Of a stretch of 64,000 bases of DNA, positions 37,011-45,443 are shown in pieces. This DNA is from Bacteroidales bacterium SW299 (GTDB lineage Bacteria; Bacteroidota; Bacteroidia; Bacteroidales; Bacteroidaceae): positions 1 to 64,000 of the forward strand of contig SDWH01000012.1 in the NCBI GenBank assembly GCA_019550975.1, written 5' to 3'. The notes under the pieces were generated by a model. That model searched no databases and was not told the origin of the DNA. It worked only from the letters and a program-made list of their open reading frames with translations. The stretch's first letter is position 1. Every line of letters begins with the position of its first letter. Made by a program: the position numbers and the translations under genes.

Positions 37011-37976
37011 ATGAGAACATTATTAATTACGTTTGTCATGTGTTGCATAATGCCGCCTTTTGTCAATGCGCAAGAGACCGAGCAGAAAGCGGCCAAAAAA
37101 CCTTCTGTGATGGTCGTACCTTCATTGCCCTGGTGTAAAGAACATGGCTATATTACAACTTTAATCCAGCAAGGTACAACAAAAGAGTTTCCTGACTATG
37201 CCAAAGCCGCTGAAGATGCAGATTTGTTTGCCGTCATTACAAAACTCGGAGAACTAATGGCTGAACGAGGACTGATATTGAAGGATTATGCCGCGGCTGT
37301 AAGAAATGCCGAGCAATTGACCCTAGAAACAGAGATGCTTGTCAGCTCTTCCGGATCAAGTGTCGTGGAGTCACCGATGGATCGCTTGCTGAATGTAGCA
37401 AAAGCTGACATCTTGGTAGAAGTAGGCTGGGTTGTTAATACTGTGGGACCTAAACATTCTATCACTTATAACTTGCGTGGCATAGACGCATATACCAGCA
37501 ACCAGATAGCAGCGGCTCAAGGCACAGGCGAACAATCTTTCTCGGCTGAAATTCCTCTCCTGCTTGAAGAAGCAGTTATTACTAACATTGATCAATTCGC
37601 GTCACAAATGCAGATGCATTTCGATGACCTCCTCAGTAACGGACGCTCTGTCAGTATTGTAATTCAAACGTTTGATAATGATGAAGGCATTAATCTTGAA
37701 ACAGAATTTGACGGGAGGGAACTTCAGGAAATCATAGATGAGTGGATGACAGAGAATACGGTTCAGGGACGTTATAGCCTGGATGTCGCCACTGAGTCGA
37801 CTATGATTTTTAATAATGTGCGGATTCCGTTGTTTAGGACTAACGGAGCCCCTATGGATACGCGTGTTTTTGTTTCCATGTTGCGACGAATGCTCAGGAA
37901 AGAACCGTACAACATCCAAAGTAAACTCACTACAACCGGATTAGGAAGAGCAAGGCTTACAATCGGAGAAAAATAA
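37011..37976 (+). CDS. DUF6175 family exported protein
   Basis: A 321-residue periplasmic or envelope protein with a signal peptide ending at FVNAQE. The DUF6175 hallmarks are KPSVMVVPSLPWCKEHGY, the DADLFAVITKLGELMAERG helix and the SFSAEIPLLLEEAV block. The pattern of strands and helices resembles the CsgG/LpoB/TolB-like alpha/beta folds; that comparison is my inference. It begins 33 bases after the remnant. Confidence 0.75.
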   Translation: MRTLLITFVMCCIMPPFVNAQETEQKAAKKPSVMVVPSLPWCKEHGYITTLIQQGTTKEFPDYAKAAEDADLFAVITKLGELMAERGLILKDYAAAVRNAEQLTLETEMLVSSSGSSVVESPMDRLLNVAKADILVEVGWVVNTVGPKHSITYNLRGIDAYTSNQIAAAQGTGEQSFSAEIPLLLEEAVITNIDQFASQMQMHFDDLLSNGRSVSIVIQTFDNDEGINLETEFDGRELQEIIDEWMTENTVQGRYSLDVATESTMIFNNVRIPLFRTNGAPMDTRVFVSMLRRMLRKEPYNIQSKLTTTGLGRARLTIGEK

Positions 37977-38000
37977 AGGTAATCTATAAAAACTTATAAT

Positions 38001-38942
38001 ATGAAGATAAGATATATTCTGGCAGGTTATCTGCTGAGCATGAGCGCTTTGTTGCCTTTGCAGGCGCAAGAGAAAGATTGCGACATACATTTTATGGCAA
38101 TACTTCCGCAGGATACGAGTATATCAGAAACGGTTTCTGAACAATTATTCAACAGACTCTGCAATGCAATATCGGATGCGGATGTATATGCTAGCGAGGA
38201 TTATGCCAGATTTTTTGTCTCAGCACACATGACCCCTCTTTTTAAGGAAACAATTCCGGGGCCACCTGAAAATACAGCTATTACGCTTTCTGTAAATTTA
38301 TATGTAGGTGATATTATAGGGCAGAAGATATTTGCTACGCAGAATCTGGAGTTAAAAGGAGTAGGAAGAAGTGAAGAGCGAGCTTATATCAATGCGCTTC
38401 GCGGACTGAGACCCGGCAATGCAAAGGTAATGAAACTGGTGGAAGAAGGAAAGAAGAAAGTAATAGATTATTACAACAGGAATTTTGACAATATTGTGGC
38501 AAAGACTAAACAATGTGCTGCCGTAAAGCAGAACGCAGAGGCTTTGTTTTATATAACATCTATACCGGAATGTTGTAACCGATATGATGAGGCGAATAAA
38601 CTGACATTAAGTTATTATAAACTTTATATCGACAACAATTGTCGTGATCTGATAATGAAAGCTCGTAATGCTTGGATGCAAAGTCCTGATGCAAAAGGAG
38701 CCACAGAAGTTGCTTTCTATTTGAATCAGATTGATCCTGACGCAGAATGTTACGATGAAGCGGCATCTCTTTACAAAGAAGTAAAAGAAAAAATGAAAGA
38801 TGACTGGGAGTTTGAGATAAGACAGAAATATAACGATGCTGTTGACATTGAAAAATCGAAAATAGAGGCAGCGCGTGCTGTGGGAGTAGCTTATGGAAAC
38901 GGACAAAAGGAGAAAACGACAAATCTGATGTGGTTAAAATAA
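38001..38942 (+). CDS. Exported protein with N-terminal alpha/beta and C-terminal helical part
   Basis: A 313-residue protein with a signal peptide ending at PLQAQE. Residues 25-150 look alpha/beta (VSEQLFNRLCNAISDADVYA; LSVNLYVGDIIGQKIF), similar in layout to the DUF6175 neighbour. Residues 150-313 are helical and TPR-like (EALFYITSIPECCNRYDEAN; YNDAVDIEKSKIEAARA). No known family is recognised. It is 24 bases from the upstream and 16 bases from the downstream gene. Confidence 0.6.
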   Translation: MKIRYILAGYLLSMSALLPLQAQEKDCDIHFMAILPQDTSISETVSEQLFNRLCNAISDADVYASEDYARFFVSAHMTPLFKETIPGPPENTAITLSVNLYVGDIIGQKIFATQNLELKGVGRSEERAYINALRGLRPGNAKVMKLVEEGKKKVIDYYNRNFDNIVAKTKQCAAVKQNAEALFYITSIPECCNRYDEANKLTLSYYKLYIDNNCRDLIMKARNAWMQSPDAKGATEVAFYLNQIDPDAECYDEAASLYKEVKEKMKDDWEFEIRQKYNDAVDIEKSKIEAARAVGVAYGNGQKEKTTNLMWLK

Positions 38943-38958
38943 TTCAAACGTATAATTT

Positions 38959-40536
38959 ATGAAGTTTAAATATTCAATGAGAGCAATTGTTCTTCCTATG
39001 CTCATGTTGACCGGAATAGCGAACGGACAAATTTATCCGGGAACGAACGAAGACGGAAAATTCGGCTACATAAATGAGAAAGGGGATACTATAATGGCTT
39101 TCAATCTGGATGAAGCATATCACCTGAAAAACGGTGTGGCTAAATTCAAGAAAGACGGAAAATGTGGTTTTATCAACGCTGATGGCAAAATCATAGCAGA
39201 GCCTAAATATGCGGAAACGGGAACATTCAACTCAATGGGGGTATGTTGGGTCTGCATGAAAGGTGAAACAGACAAAAACGGAGTGTTTAGCGGTTCTTCT
39301 TTCGGACTCATCAATAAAGAAGGGAAAGAAATTATCCCTCCAGTCTATGAAGAAGTCGGTTCTTTCAGTGTTGTCATTAAAGAAGACAAATATTACATGT
39401 ATGACGAGAAAGACGATGCAGATGTTTTATATCCCAATATCGATGCTACAGCCGAACAGTCGCAGGAAAAAACGAACTGGATGCGGATTGCTTCCAGTGA
39501 ACTACCTTTATCTCCTTTCTTTTATTTCTGGTATACAAACGATAAGTCGGACAGAAGAGTCGGAGTGGTAGACATGGAAGGAAACAAATTATTCGGAGAA
39601 GAGATGCATTACACGGTATTCCCGCCTTCAAACGGAATGATATTGCTAAGAGTGAAAAAAGGCAAAAACATGAAAGTGGCGTATTTCGATATGGATACAA
39701 AGCAATTGTGCGAAGTACCGTTTGAGAATGGAGTTTACCGACCATTTAGATGTGGAGTTGCGAGGGTGGAACCGGAAAAAGGTAACGGCTATTGCTTTAT
39801 CAATAAACAGATGAAACAGATCACGCCAATTTTCAAAAATGTCGGTGAATTTAAAGAAGGCGTATGTCCTGTTTTGGAAAGTACAAGTGGATTATGCGGC
39901 ATGATAGACTCTACAGGACAGAATGTGGTTCCTTACATTTACAAAAGTATCGGGAATACATTGTGCGAGGGGCTTATTTATATAAGTGACACAGATGATA
40001 AAATGGGGTATATAGATTCTAAAGGCAATATCATTATTCCGTTGGAATACGAACAAGCAACCAACTTCAGATGTGGCTTAGCCGGTGTAAAGAAAGATGG
40101 GAAATGGGGATACGTAAACCGCATGAATGAAACGGTAGTCCCATTGATATGGGAGAATCTTATCCTTCCGGATTATCAAAACCAGCCGCTGGTTTGGGTG
40201 AAAGAACAGGAAAAGTGGTATGGCTATTCTACCGTTAAGAAGCAAATAGTCACAGAGAATGACTATAAGGATATTATGGTTTATAAAAATCGGAATTTTC
40301 ATATTGTCAGAAATGAAGAAAAGTATGGAATTATAAACAGCAGCGGACAAGAAGCAATACCAGTTGCTCTTAACAGTTTTGAGGACGCAAAAACGGCAGT
40401 CAAATACCTAGAAGAAAACAATAAGCAACAACTAACAGGTATCGAACTCCGCCGTTATTTGCTCCAAATGCCAAACACTTCAGCCAACAGTTACAAACTG
40501 AAAGATAAAATTCCGGATGAATTATGGGATTATTAA
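38959..40536 (+). CDS. WG-repeat exported protein
   Basis: A 525-residue protein with a signal peptide (ending GIANGQ) and about eight WG/KWG beta repeats: GKFGYINEKGDTIM, GKCGFINADGKIIAEPKY, FGLINKEGKEIIPPVYEE, GYIDSKGNIIIPLEYEQ, GKWGYVNRMNETVVPLIWE and YGIINSSGQEAIP among them. Such repeats fold as antiparallel blades. The role is unknown; it may be a scaffold or binding protein in the envelope. Confidence 0.8.
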   Translation: MKFKYSMRAIVLPMLMLTGIANGQIYPGTNEDGKFGYINEKGDTIMAFNLDEAYHLKNGVAKFKKDGKCGFINADGKIIAEPKYAETGTFNSMGVCWVCMKGETDKNGVFSGSSFGLINKEGKEIIPPVYEEVGSFSVVIKEDKYYMYDEKDDADVLYPNIDATAEQSQEKTNWMRIASSELPLSPFFYFWYTNDKSDRRVGVVDMEGNKLFGEEMHYTVFPPSNGMILLRVKKGKNMKVAYFDMDTKQLCEVPFENGVYRPFRCGVARVEPEKGNGYCFINKQMKQITPIFKNVGEFKEGVCPVLESTSGLCGMIDSTGQNVVPYIYKSIGNTLCEGLIYISDTDDKMGYIDSKGNIIIPLEYEQATNFRCGLAGVKKDGKWGYVNRMNETVVPLIWENLILPDYQNQPLVWVKEQEKWYGYSTVKKQIVTENDYKDIMVYKNRNFHIVRNEEKYGIINSSGQEAIPVALNSFEDAKTAVKYLEENNKQQLTGIELRRYLLQMPNTSANSYKLKDKIPDELWDY

Positions 40537-40559
40537 ACAATTTATAATTAAACGAATAT

Positions 40560-41771
40560 ATGAAACATATGACAAAATATTTCATAATCATATTGCTTGC
40601 TTTTCCTTTGCTTTTAAAGGCACAACAGACGGAAGAAATGCAATACCGCCGCAGTTCAATATACAGTTTGCTGATAAATCATACGAACCAGAAATTCAGC
40701 AAAGAAATAGCAGACGTATTCAAGAAAATGCCTGTACCGGACAAATACAATGACCACGACTTAAGTGTGAAGGTGGTCTCTACCGACAGAAAGATAAAAG
40801 AAGATGAATTGGGGAGGGAGTTTCTGGAAACCAACAACGTAGCTAGCCGACTTGTAGCACGATGGTTCAACCGGAACATTCTGACGGGCGAATGCAATAC
40901 GGCACTGATTAAAGAACGCGGACTTTACAACGCTTCGGAACTCGACAAGGAATTGGCTGAACGTTCTGCACGAGGGAAAGCCATGTTAGAAGATGCGGGA
41001 GAAGAACTTATAGGCAATACATTTGTATTGGTGAATGACATACGTTACGTGGACAAGGAAAAAACAAGTAAAGGATTTGGTGCATTCATGCGAATCGCGG
41101 GATCGCTTGCCTCAGCTTATACAGGACAAGATCTCTACAATGACATTGGAAACTTGGCAGGAACCATGACGGAAACCTTGAAAGGCTTTAGAGTAAAAAT
41201 AGACACTCACTTGTATCAGTTGGTCTGGGACGAAGCGACCGCCATGGATTTCTATACTAACTATTATAGCGATAGCGAAAAAGACTCTTTGAAAAGAAAT
41301 GCTTTTGAAAAAAACAGAAACAAATTTCATCTCAAATATATAGGCAATCAACAGAATAATAGTAATATAACTTCCTTTATGGGAGTGAATCTAGATGTGC
41401 CGGAACAGATGATAAGAAAAGCCTGTCAGCGTGCACTCGATGAGAATGTAGTATTGTTGCAGCGTAAGTTTGAAGCATTTAAGATAAAGACTCCGCTGAT
41501 TAGCACGACTCCCCTGAAAGCGGCGATCGGGTTGAAAGAGGGAATCACTCCCGAATCTGTATTTGAAGTATTGGAAGCTGTGATGGACGAAAACGAGCAT
41601 ATCACTTATAAACGAGCAGGAATCATCAAGCCGGTGCCGAATCTGATATGGGACAATCGCTATATGGCTAGTGAAGAAGGTGCATATGGTGCTGACTTTC
41701 AATACACGACATTTAAAAAAGTGCGAGGAAAGGATTTTTATCCTGGTATGCTGATAAGAGAAATTAAATAA
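40560..41771 (+). CDS. Exported protein of unknown function
   Basis: A 403-residue protein with a signal peptide ending at LLKAQQ. The middle has an oddly glycine/alanine-rich segment (KGFGAFMRIAGSLASAYTGQDLYNDIGN) that might contact a membrane. The C-terminus FYPGMLIREIK is shared with the remnant at 36801-36977, which shows it is a conserved feature of this family. I do not recognise the family. Confidence 0.6.
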   Translation: MKHMTKYFIIILLAFPLLLKAQQTEEMQYRRSSIYSLLINHTNQKFSKEIADVFKKMPVPDKYNDHDLSVKVVSTDRKIKEDELGREFLETNNVASRLVARWFNRNILTGECNTALIKERGLYNASELDKELAERSARGKAMLEDAGEELIGNTFVLVNDIRYVDKEKTSKGFGAFMRIAGSLASAYTGQDLYNDIGNLAGTMTETLKGFRVKIDTHLYQLVWDEATAMDFYTNYYSDSEKDSLKRNAFEKNRNKFHLKYIGNQQNNSNITSFMGVNLDVPEQMIRKACQRALDENVVLLQRKFEAFKIKTPLISTTPLKAAIGLKEGITPESVFEVLEAVMDENEHITYKRAGIIKPVPNLIWDNRYMASEEGAYGADFQYTTFKKVRGKDFYPGMLIREIK

Positions 41772-41794
41772 AGTGAAACATAAAATATAGAAGT

Positions 41795-42301
41795 ATGAAG
41801 AAGATATTGTTGCTTGCATTCGGTTTGTTGCTGTTAAATGTTACGGCCAATGCACAAAGATGGAGCTTTGACGATGAGTCTGATTCAAAGGACGATTGGT
41901 TCGGCATTGATTTAGGTGTCGGCGGAATGAAAGACATAGATGGAACGGGAGTAGATTTAGGTCTGCGCTATCTTCATGAATATACAAAGAATATCGCATG
42001 GAATGCTGTCAGCTTAAAAGCGATGGCAAATACTGAAGATTTCGCGGCAACCGTTACGCCACAGGTAATGACCGGCATCAGGCTTACGAGTCCGGAGTTG
42101 TTCAAAGATATGGCAGCATTCGGAGGGTTTAAAGCAGGATACGGTTACAATATCGATGGCGAGGAAGGAGGTTTCTGCTATGAAATCGAAACCGGACTGA
42201 AAATCAACCGACATATCTTTGTGGGCTATGCATATAACAGCCAGAAATTGGGAAACGGGAAGATCAAATATTCGGCATTTAGAATCGGATTTAATTTGTA
42301 A
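41795..42301 (+). CDS. Small outer-membrane barrel-like protein
   Basis: A 168-residue exported protein with a signal peptide ending at ANAQRW. Alternating strands (GIDLGVGGMKDI, VDLGLRYLHEY, AAFGGFKAGYGYNI, FRIGFNL) end in an aromatic-hydrophobic strand, like PorT-type eight-strand barrels. It is spaced 23 bases from the preceding gene. Confidence 0.65.
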   Translation: MKKILLLAFGLLLLNVTANAQRWSFDDESDSKDDWFGIDLGVGGMKDIDGTGVDLGLRYLHEYTKNIAWNAVSLKAMANTEDFAATVTPQVMTGIRLTSPELFKDMAAFGGFKAGYGYNIDGEEGGFCYEIETGLKINRHIFVGYAYNSQKLGNGKIKYSAFRIGFNL

Positions 42302-42329
42302 TCTATTTTTTATCTTTAATATTAAAACT

Positions 42330-42806
42330 ATGTCACTGAAGAAAATAGCTTTATTTCTGTGCTTCTTGTTCTCTATGATAACAGTTTGTGCAGGTGATGT
42401 GCTCAATTACGAAATAGAAGGAGCCGGAGTGGGGACGCAAGGCACTTATCTCGTAAAGGTATGGGTCGTATCGAAAAAAAACAAGCCCAACCTCAACCTG
42501 ATAAAGAAATGTGCCGTACACGGTGTATTATTCCGCGGATTTGTCAATGAAAATAAGCGTGGGGGAAAGAAACCTTTGGCAGGAAGTGCCGTTGTAGAAC
42601 AGGAACATAAATCTTATTTTAAAGATTTCTTTGAGGACGAAGGAGCATACCGGAATTATGTCACCATGGTCAGCGATGTTTACGAAGTGGTGAAAACCAA
42701 GAAAAAAGAATACCGTATCGGTGCGACCCTCTCGGTCTATTCGGAACAACTGCGTAAACAATTGACCGCTGATGGCATTATCCGTGGGCTTAATACAGGA
42801 TTCTGA
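42330..42806 (+). CDS. Exported protein of unknown function
   Basis: A 158-residue protein from the ATG at 42330, giving a signal peptide MSLKKIALFLCFLFSMITV. The core KKCAVHGVLFRGF, SAVVEQEHKSYFKDFF and the C-terminal ADGIIRGLNTGF look like a small conserved Bacteroidetes family. Longer frames start inside the preceding gene and are rejected. It is the last gene of the cluster. Confidence 0.6.
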   Translation: MSLKKIALFLCFLFSMITVCAGDVLNYEIEGAGVGTQGTYLVKVWVVSKKNKPNLNLIKKCAVHGVLFRGFVNENKRGGKKPLAGSAVVEQEHKSYFKDFFEDEGAYRNYVTMVSDVYEVVKTKKKEYRIGATLSVYSEQLRKQLTADGIIRGLNTGF

Positions 42807-42898
42807 TTTTTTGTCGGAGCGTTTTTAGTAAGGCCCGTGCATGGATAACATCCGGCCAAGCCGATGCTTCCTTAAAAAACCTTCCGACACTTCGTTTC

Positions 42899-42936
42899 AA
42901 ACGTCCCGCCGTGCAAACCGAAGCAACGGGACGTTT
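42899..42936 (+). terminator. Terminator of the envelope cluster
   Basis: A ten-pair stem AAACGTCCCG / CGGGACGTTT with an 18-base loop, ending in TTTT. It lies 92 bases past the last gene. The rest of the gap to 43077 holds nothing further. Confidence 0.65.
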
Positions 42937-43077
42937 TCGTCTCATTTACTTAAGATTGACAATACCAACTAAATATAACTTTTATCCTGGCAGCGTTTTT
43001 TATTTCCCGGAATCTTGGCTCAAAGAAAGTGTACGGTCTGCAACGGAACATACATAATAGTGAAAAATATATCCGTA

Positions 43078-43920
43078 TCACTTCACACGAAACTCCTTGG
43101 GTGACATACCCGTATTCTTTTTAAAGAATCGCGTCAGGTACGACTGGTCCGCGAAATGCAAACGCTCCGCTATTTCTGCAACCGACAGTTCGGGCTGATT
43201 CAACAGCACCTTTATTTCTGCCGTCAACTGTTCGTCGATCAACTCTTTCGGCGACCTTCCATCCATATACTGCATCGTCACCTGATGCAGATAGCGCGGA
43301 GTTATGCACAACTTTTCGGCATAGAACGACACTTGATGCTCTTGTCGCCCATGCTCTCTGACCAGCTGCATGAATCTGTGGCAGATGACCTGCTTCCGGC
43401 TATACTGGTTCTTCAACGCCAGCTTTTCCTGAATGGTGTTGAACAGCCACATCAGCATTCCCTGCAAATAATCATGTTCCTGCTGCCGCCTGAACTGCGA
43501 GGTGCTGCCTGTAAACAGCATCTTTGCCATATCCATCCAAAGATTGATTTCTTTCCATGTCTTCTGGCTGCGTTCGTCCGCCGTATGCCGGTAGCAAGGA
43601 TGCTCATGCGTATAATTAAAATAAGGTGTATCAATAGGCAGCACAGCTTTCAGAAAAACCTCTTGAGGAAACATCAGCAAACGGACGCGGAAATCGTCCG
43701 AAGCCTCAAGAAGCTGCAGCAGCGTGCCCGTCAGAAAAATCAGTTCGGTCTGTCCGGTCAATTCATATTGCTGCACACCCGTTGACATGCGGGCATATCC
43801 CTGCACACAAATAATATAAATCCCACACTGAAAATGACAAGGCTTTAAACGAAGAAACTGCAGATCGGTTTCCTCGTAATGAATATTTAAGGTATCAGAC
43901 GGAAAAAGTGTATTATCCAT
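43078..43920 (-). CDS. AraC-family transcription regulator
   Basis: A 280-residue regulator. The last 100 residues hold two helix-turn-helix units: the second is SVAEIAERLHFADQSYLTRFFKKNTGMSPKEF, a perfect AraC signature. The N-terminal 150 residues are a cupin-like sensing domain. It is divergent from the MFS efflux gene, with a shared 183-base regulatory region, so it probably controls that gene. Confidence 0.88.
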   Translation of the reverse strand: MDNTLFPSDTLNIHYEETDLQFLRLKPCHFQCGIYIICVQGYARMSTGVQQYELTGQTELIFLTGTLLQLLEASDDFRVRLLMFPQEVFLKAVLPIDTPYFNYTHEHPCYRHTADERSQKTWKEINLWMDMAKMLFTGSTSQFRRQQEHDYLQGMLMWLFNTIQEKLALKNQYSRKQVICHRFMQLVREHGRQEHQVSFYAEKLCITPRYLHQVTMQYMDGRSPKELIDEQLTAEIKVLLNQPELSVAEIAERLHFADQSYLTRFFKKNTGMSPKEFRVK

Positions 43921-43931
43921 ATCCTGCTATA

Positions 43932-44024
43932 TTCCCCAAATGGATTTATTCTGTTTTTTCCTACAAATATAGCCAATAATCCGCTGCCCTGTATATATTT
44001 CCACCACATTGTTCCCAAAATGAA
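43932..44024. promoter_or_regulatory. Repeated motif between araC-type gene and MFS gene
   Basis: ATTCCCCAAATGGA (43931-43944) and GTTCCCAAAATGAA (44011-44024) are near copies 80 bases apart. They could be half-sites for the AraC regulator. Confidence 0.3.
43963..43971 (-). promoter_or_regulatory. -7 promoter box of the AraC gene
   Basis: TATATTTGT on the minus strand, 42 bases before the start codon. Confidence 0.55.
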
Positions 44025-44069
44025 ATGTTTTGTACAAATTCCGAAATATTCCATCCCATAGAAATGCCC

Positions 44070-44078
44070 TAATTTTGC
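44070..44078 (+). promoter_or_regulatory. -7 promoter box of the MFS efflux gene
   Basis: TAATTTTGC, an exact match, 25 bases before the ATG at 44104. Confidence 0.6.
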
Positions 44079-44103
44079 AGGCGAATTAAAAAACGGCACG
44101 ACA

Positions 44104-45348
44104 ATGAAGAGCAGACAAAATTCAAGAACCTTCACCATAATCTTTTTAGGAATGCTGAGCGCATTCGGGCCTTTCGTAATGGACATGTACCTGCCTACCC
44201 TGCCTGCAATGACCGGCTATTTCAACACGTCATCATCAATGGTGCAATTGGGACTGACGGCCAGCATGATCGGACTGGCTGCAGGACAGCTTGTATTCGG
44301 TCCTGTCAGCGACAAATTCGGCAGGCGTTCCTCTCTGCTTGCCGCCATGATTCTCTTCCTGCTTTCTACCGCGAGCTGCATTCTTTCTGAAACCATCTTG
44401 CAGTTCGTTGCGCTTCGGCTTGTCCAAGGAATAGCCGGAGCCGGAGGCGTAGTTATATCCAGATCCATAGCAGCCGACAAATATGCAGGACACGAACTCG
44501 CAGCCATGCTGGCAATCATCGGGGCTATCAACGGAATAGCTACTGTAGCCGCCCCCATTGCCGGAGGCACTTTATCCGAAATCGGCGGATGGCATGGAAT
44601 ATTCTGCTTCCTGCTCTTTCTGGGAGTCATTCTGCTTGCCGGAAGCTTCCATTTCAACGAATCATTGTCTTCCGAACAGCGCGCCTCCATGCGCTGGAGC
44701 AACGTATTCCGACGCTTCAGGACCGTGACGCACAACAGGCAATACCTCTGCTACATCCTGCAATACGGATTGACCATGGGGGTGCTCTTCGCCAACATTG
44801 CTTCTGCCCCGTTCATCATGCAGCAGCACTATGGGCTGAGTCCGATGGAATTCAGCCTTTGCTTCGGGGCCAATGCTATCGCAATGGTCATATCGTCTAC
44901 CGTAGCTGTAAGGTTCCGCAACATGAAAGATGCGCTTGGATTCGGAAGTTCCGCCATGCTGCTTCTGTCAACAGTTTTATTCGTTGCACTCTACCTCGGA
45001 TGCAACTTCTGGATATACGAAACGCTGGCTTTCTGCCTGCTGGCCATGGTAGGAATGACATTCACCGCCTCCAGTGCACTGGCAATGGACTGCGAACGGA
45101 CAAACGCTGGAATAGCTTCGGCTCTGTTGGGCGCTATCGGATTTGCATTCGGCGGAATCGTTTCTCCTCTTGCGGGACTGGGCAACATACTGCATACTGC
45201 CGGCCTCCTGTTTCTGGCGGGTTCGCTCCTTTCCCACCTCTGCGCCAACTACGCGCTCGCCCGCCACAACTCAACACGCCGCATTACGGATGAAATCTTT
45301 TATATGCTCCGGCGCGCAAGTGCCTCCACACGCATTTTACGCAAATAA
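44104..45348 (+). CDS. Bcr/CflA-type MFS efflux transporter
   Basis: A 414-residue drug:proton antiporter with twelve helices. The start MDMYLPTLPAMTGYFNTSSS and the loop GPVSDKFGRRSSLL match the DHA1 Bcr/CflA group, and the helix-5 motif (RSIAADKYAG; GPIAGG-like APIAGGTLSEIGGW) is the antiporter signature. The substrate is unknown. It is probably controlled by the divergent AraC regulator. Confidence 0.88.
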   Translation: MKSRQNSRTFTIIFLGMLSAFGPFVMDMYLPTLPAMTGYFNTSSSMVQLGLTASMIGLAAGQLVFGPVSDKFGRRSSLLAAMILFLLSTASCILSETILQFVALRLVQGIAGAGGVVISRSIAADKYAGHELAAMLAIIGAINGIATVAAPIAGGTLSEIGGWHGIFCFLLFLGVILLAGSFHFNESLSSEQRASMRWSNVFRRFRTVTHNRQYLCYILQYGLTMGVLFANIASAPFIMQQHYGLSPMEFSLCFGANAIAMVISSTVAVRFRNMKDALGFGSSAMLLLSTVLFVALYLGCNFWIYETLAFCLLAMVGMTFTASSALAMDCERTNAGIASALLGAIGFAFGGIVSPLAGLGNILHTAGLLFLAGSLLSHLCANYALARHNSTRRITDEIFYMLRRASASTRILRK

Positions 45349-45377
45349 CGGCTATAAGATCAGACCGAGCATACAAA

Positions 45378-45411
45378 AAAGTCCTGCCCCCATTGAAGAG
45401 AGCAGGACTTT
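45378..45411. terminator. Bidirectional terminator between MFS gene and pnp
   Basis: A ten-pair stem AAAGTCCTGC / GCAGGACTTT, A-rich before and T-rich after, lying between two converging genes. Confidence 0.7.
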
Positions 45412-45443
45412 CTTTATGCGAATAAGCTTAAGCTAAGCTGCAT

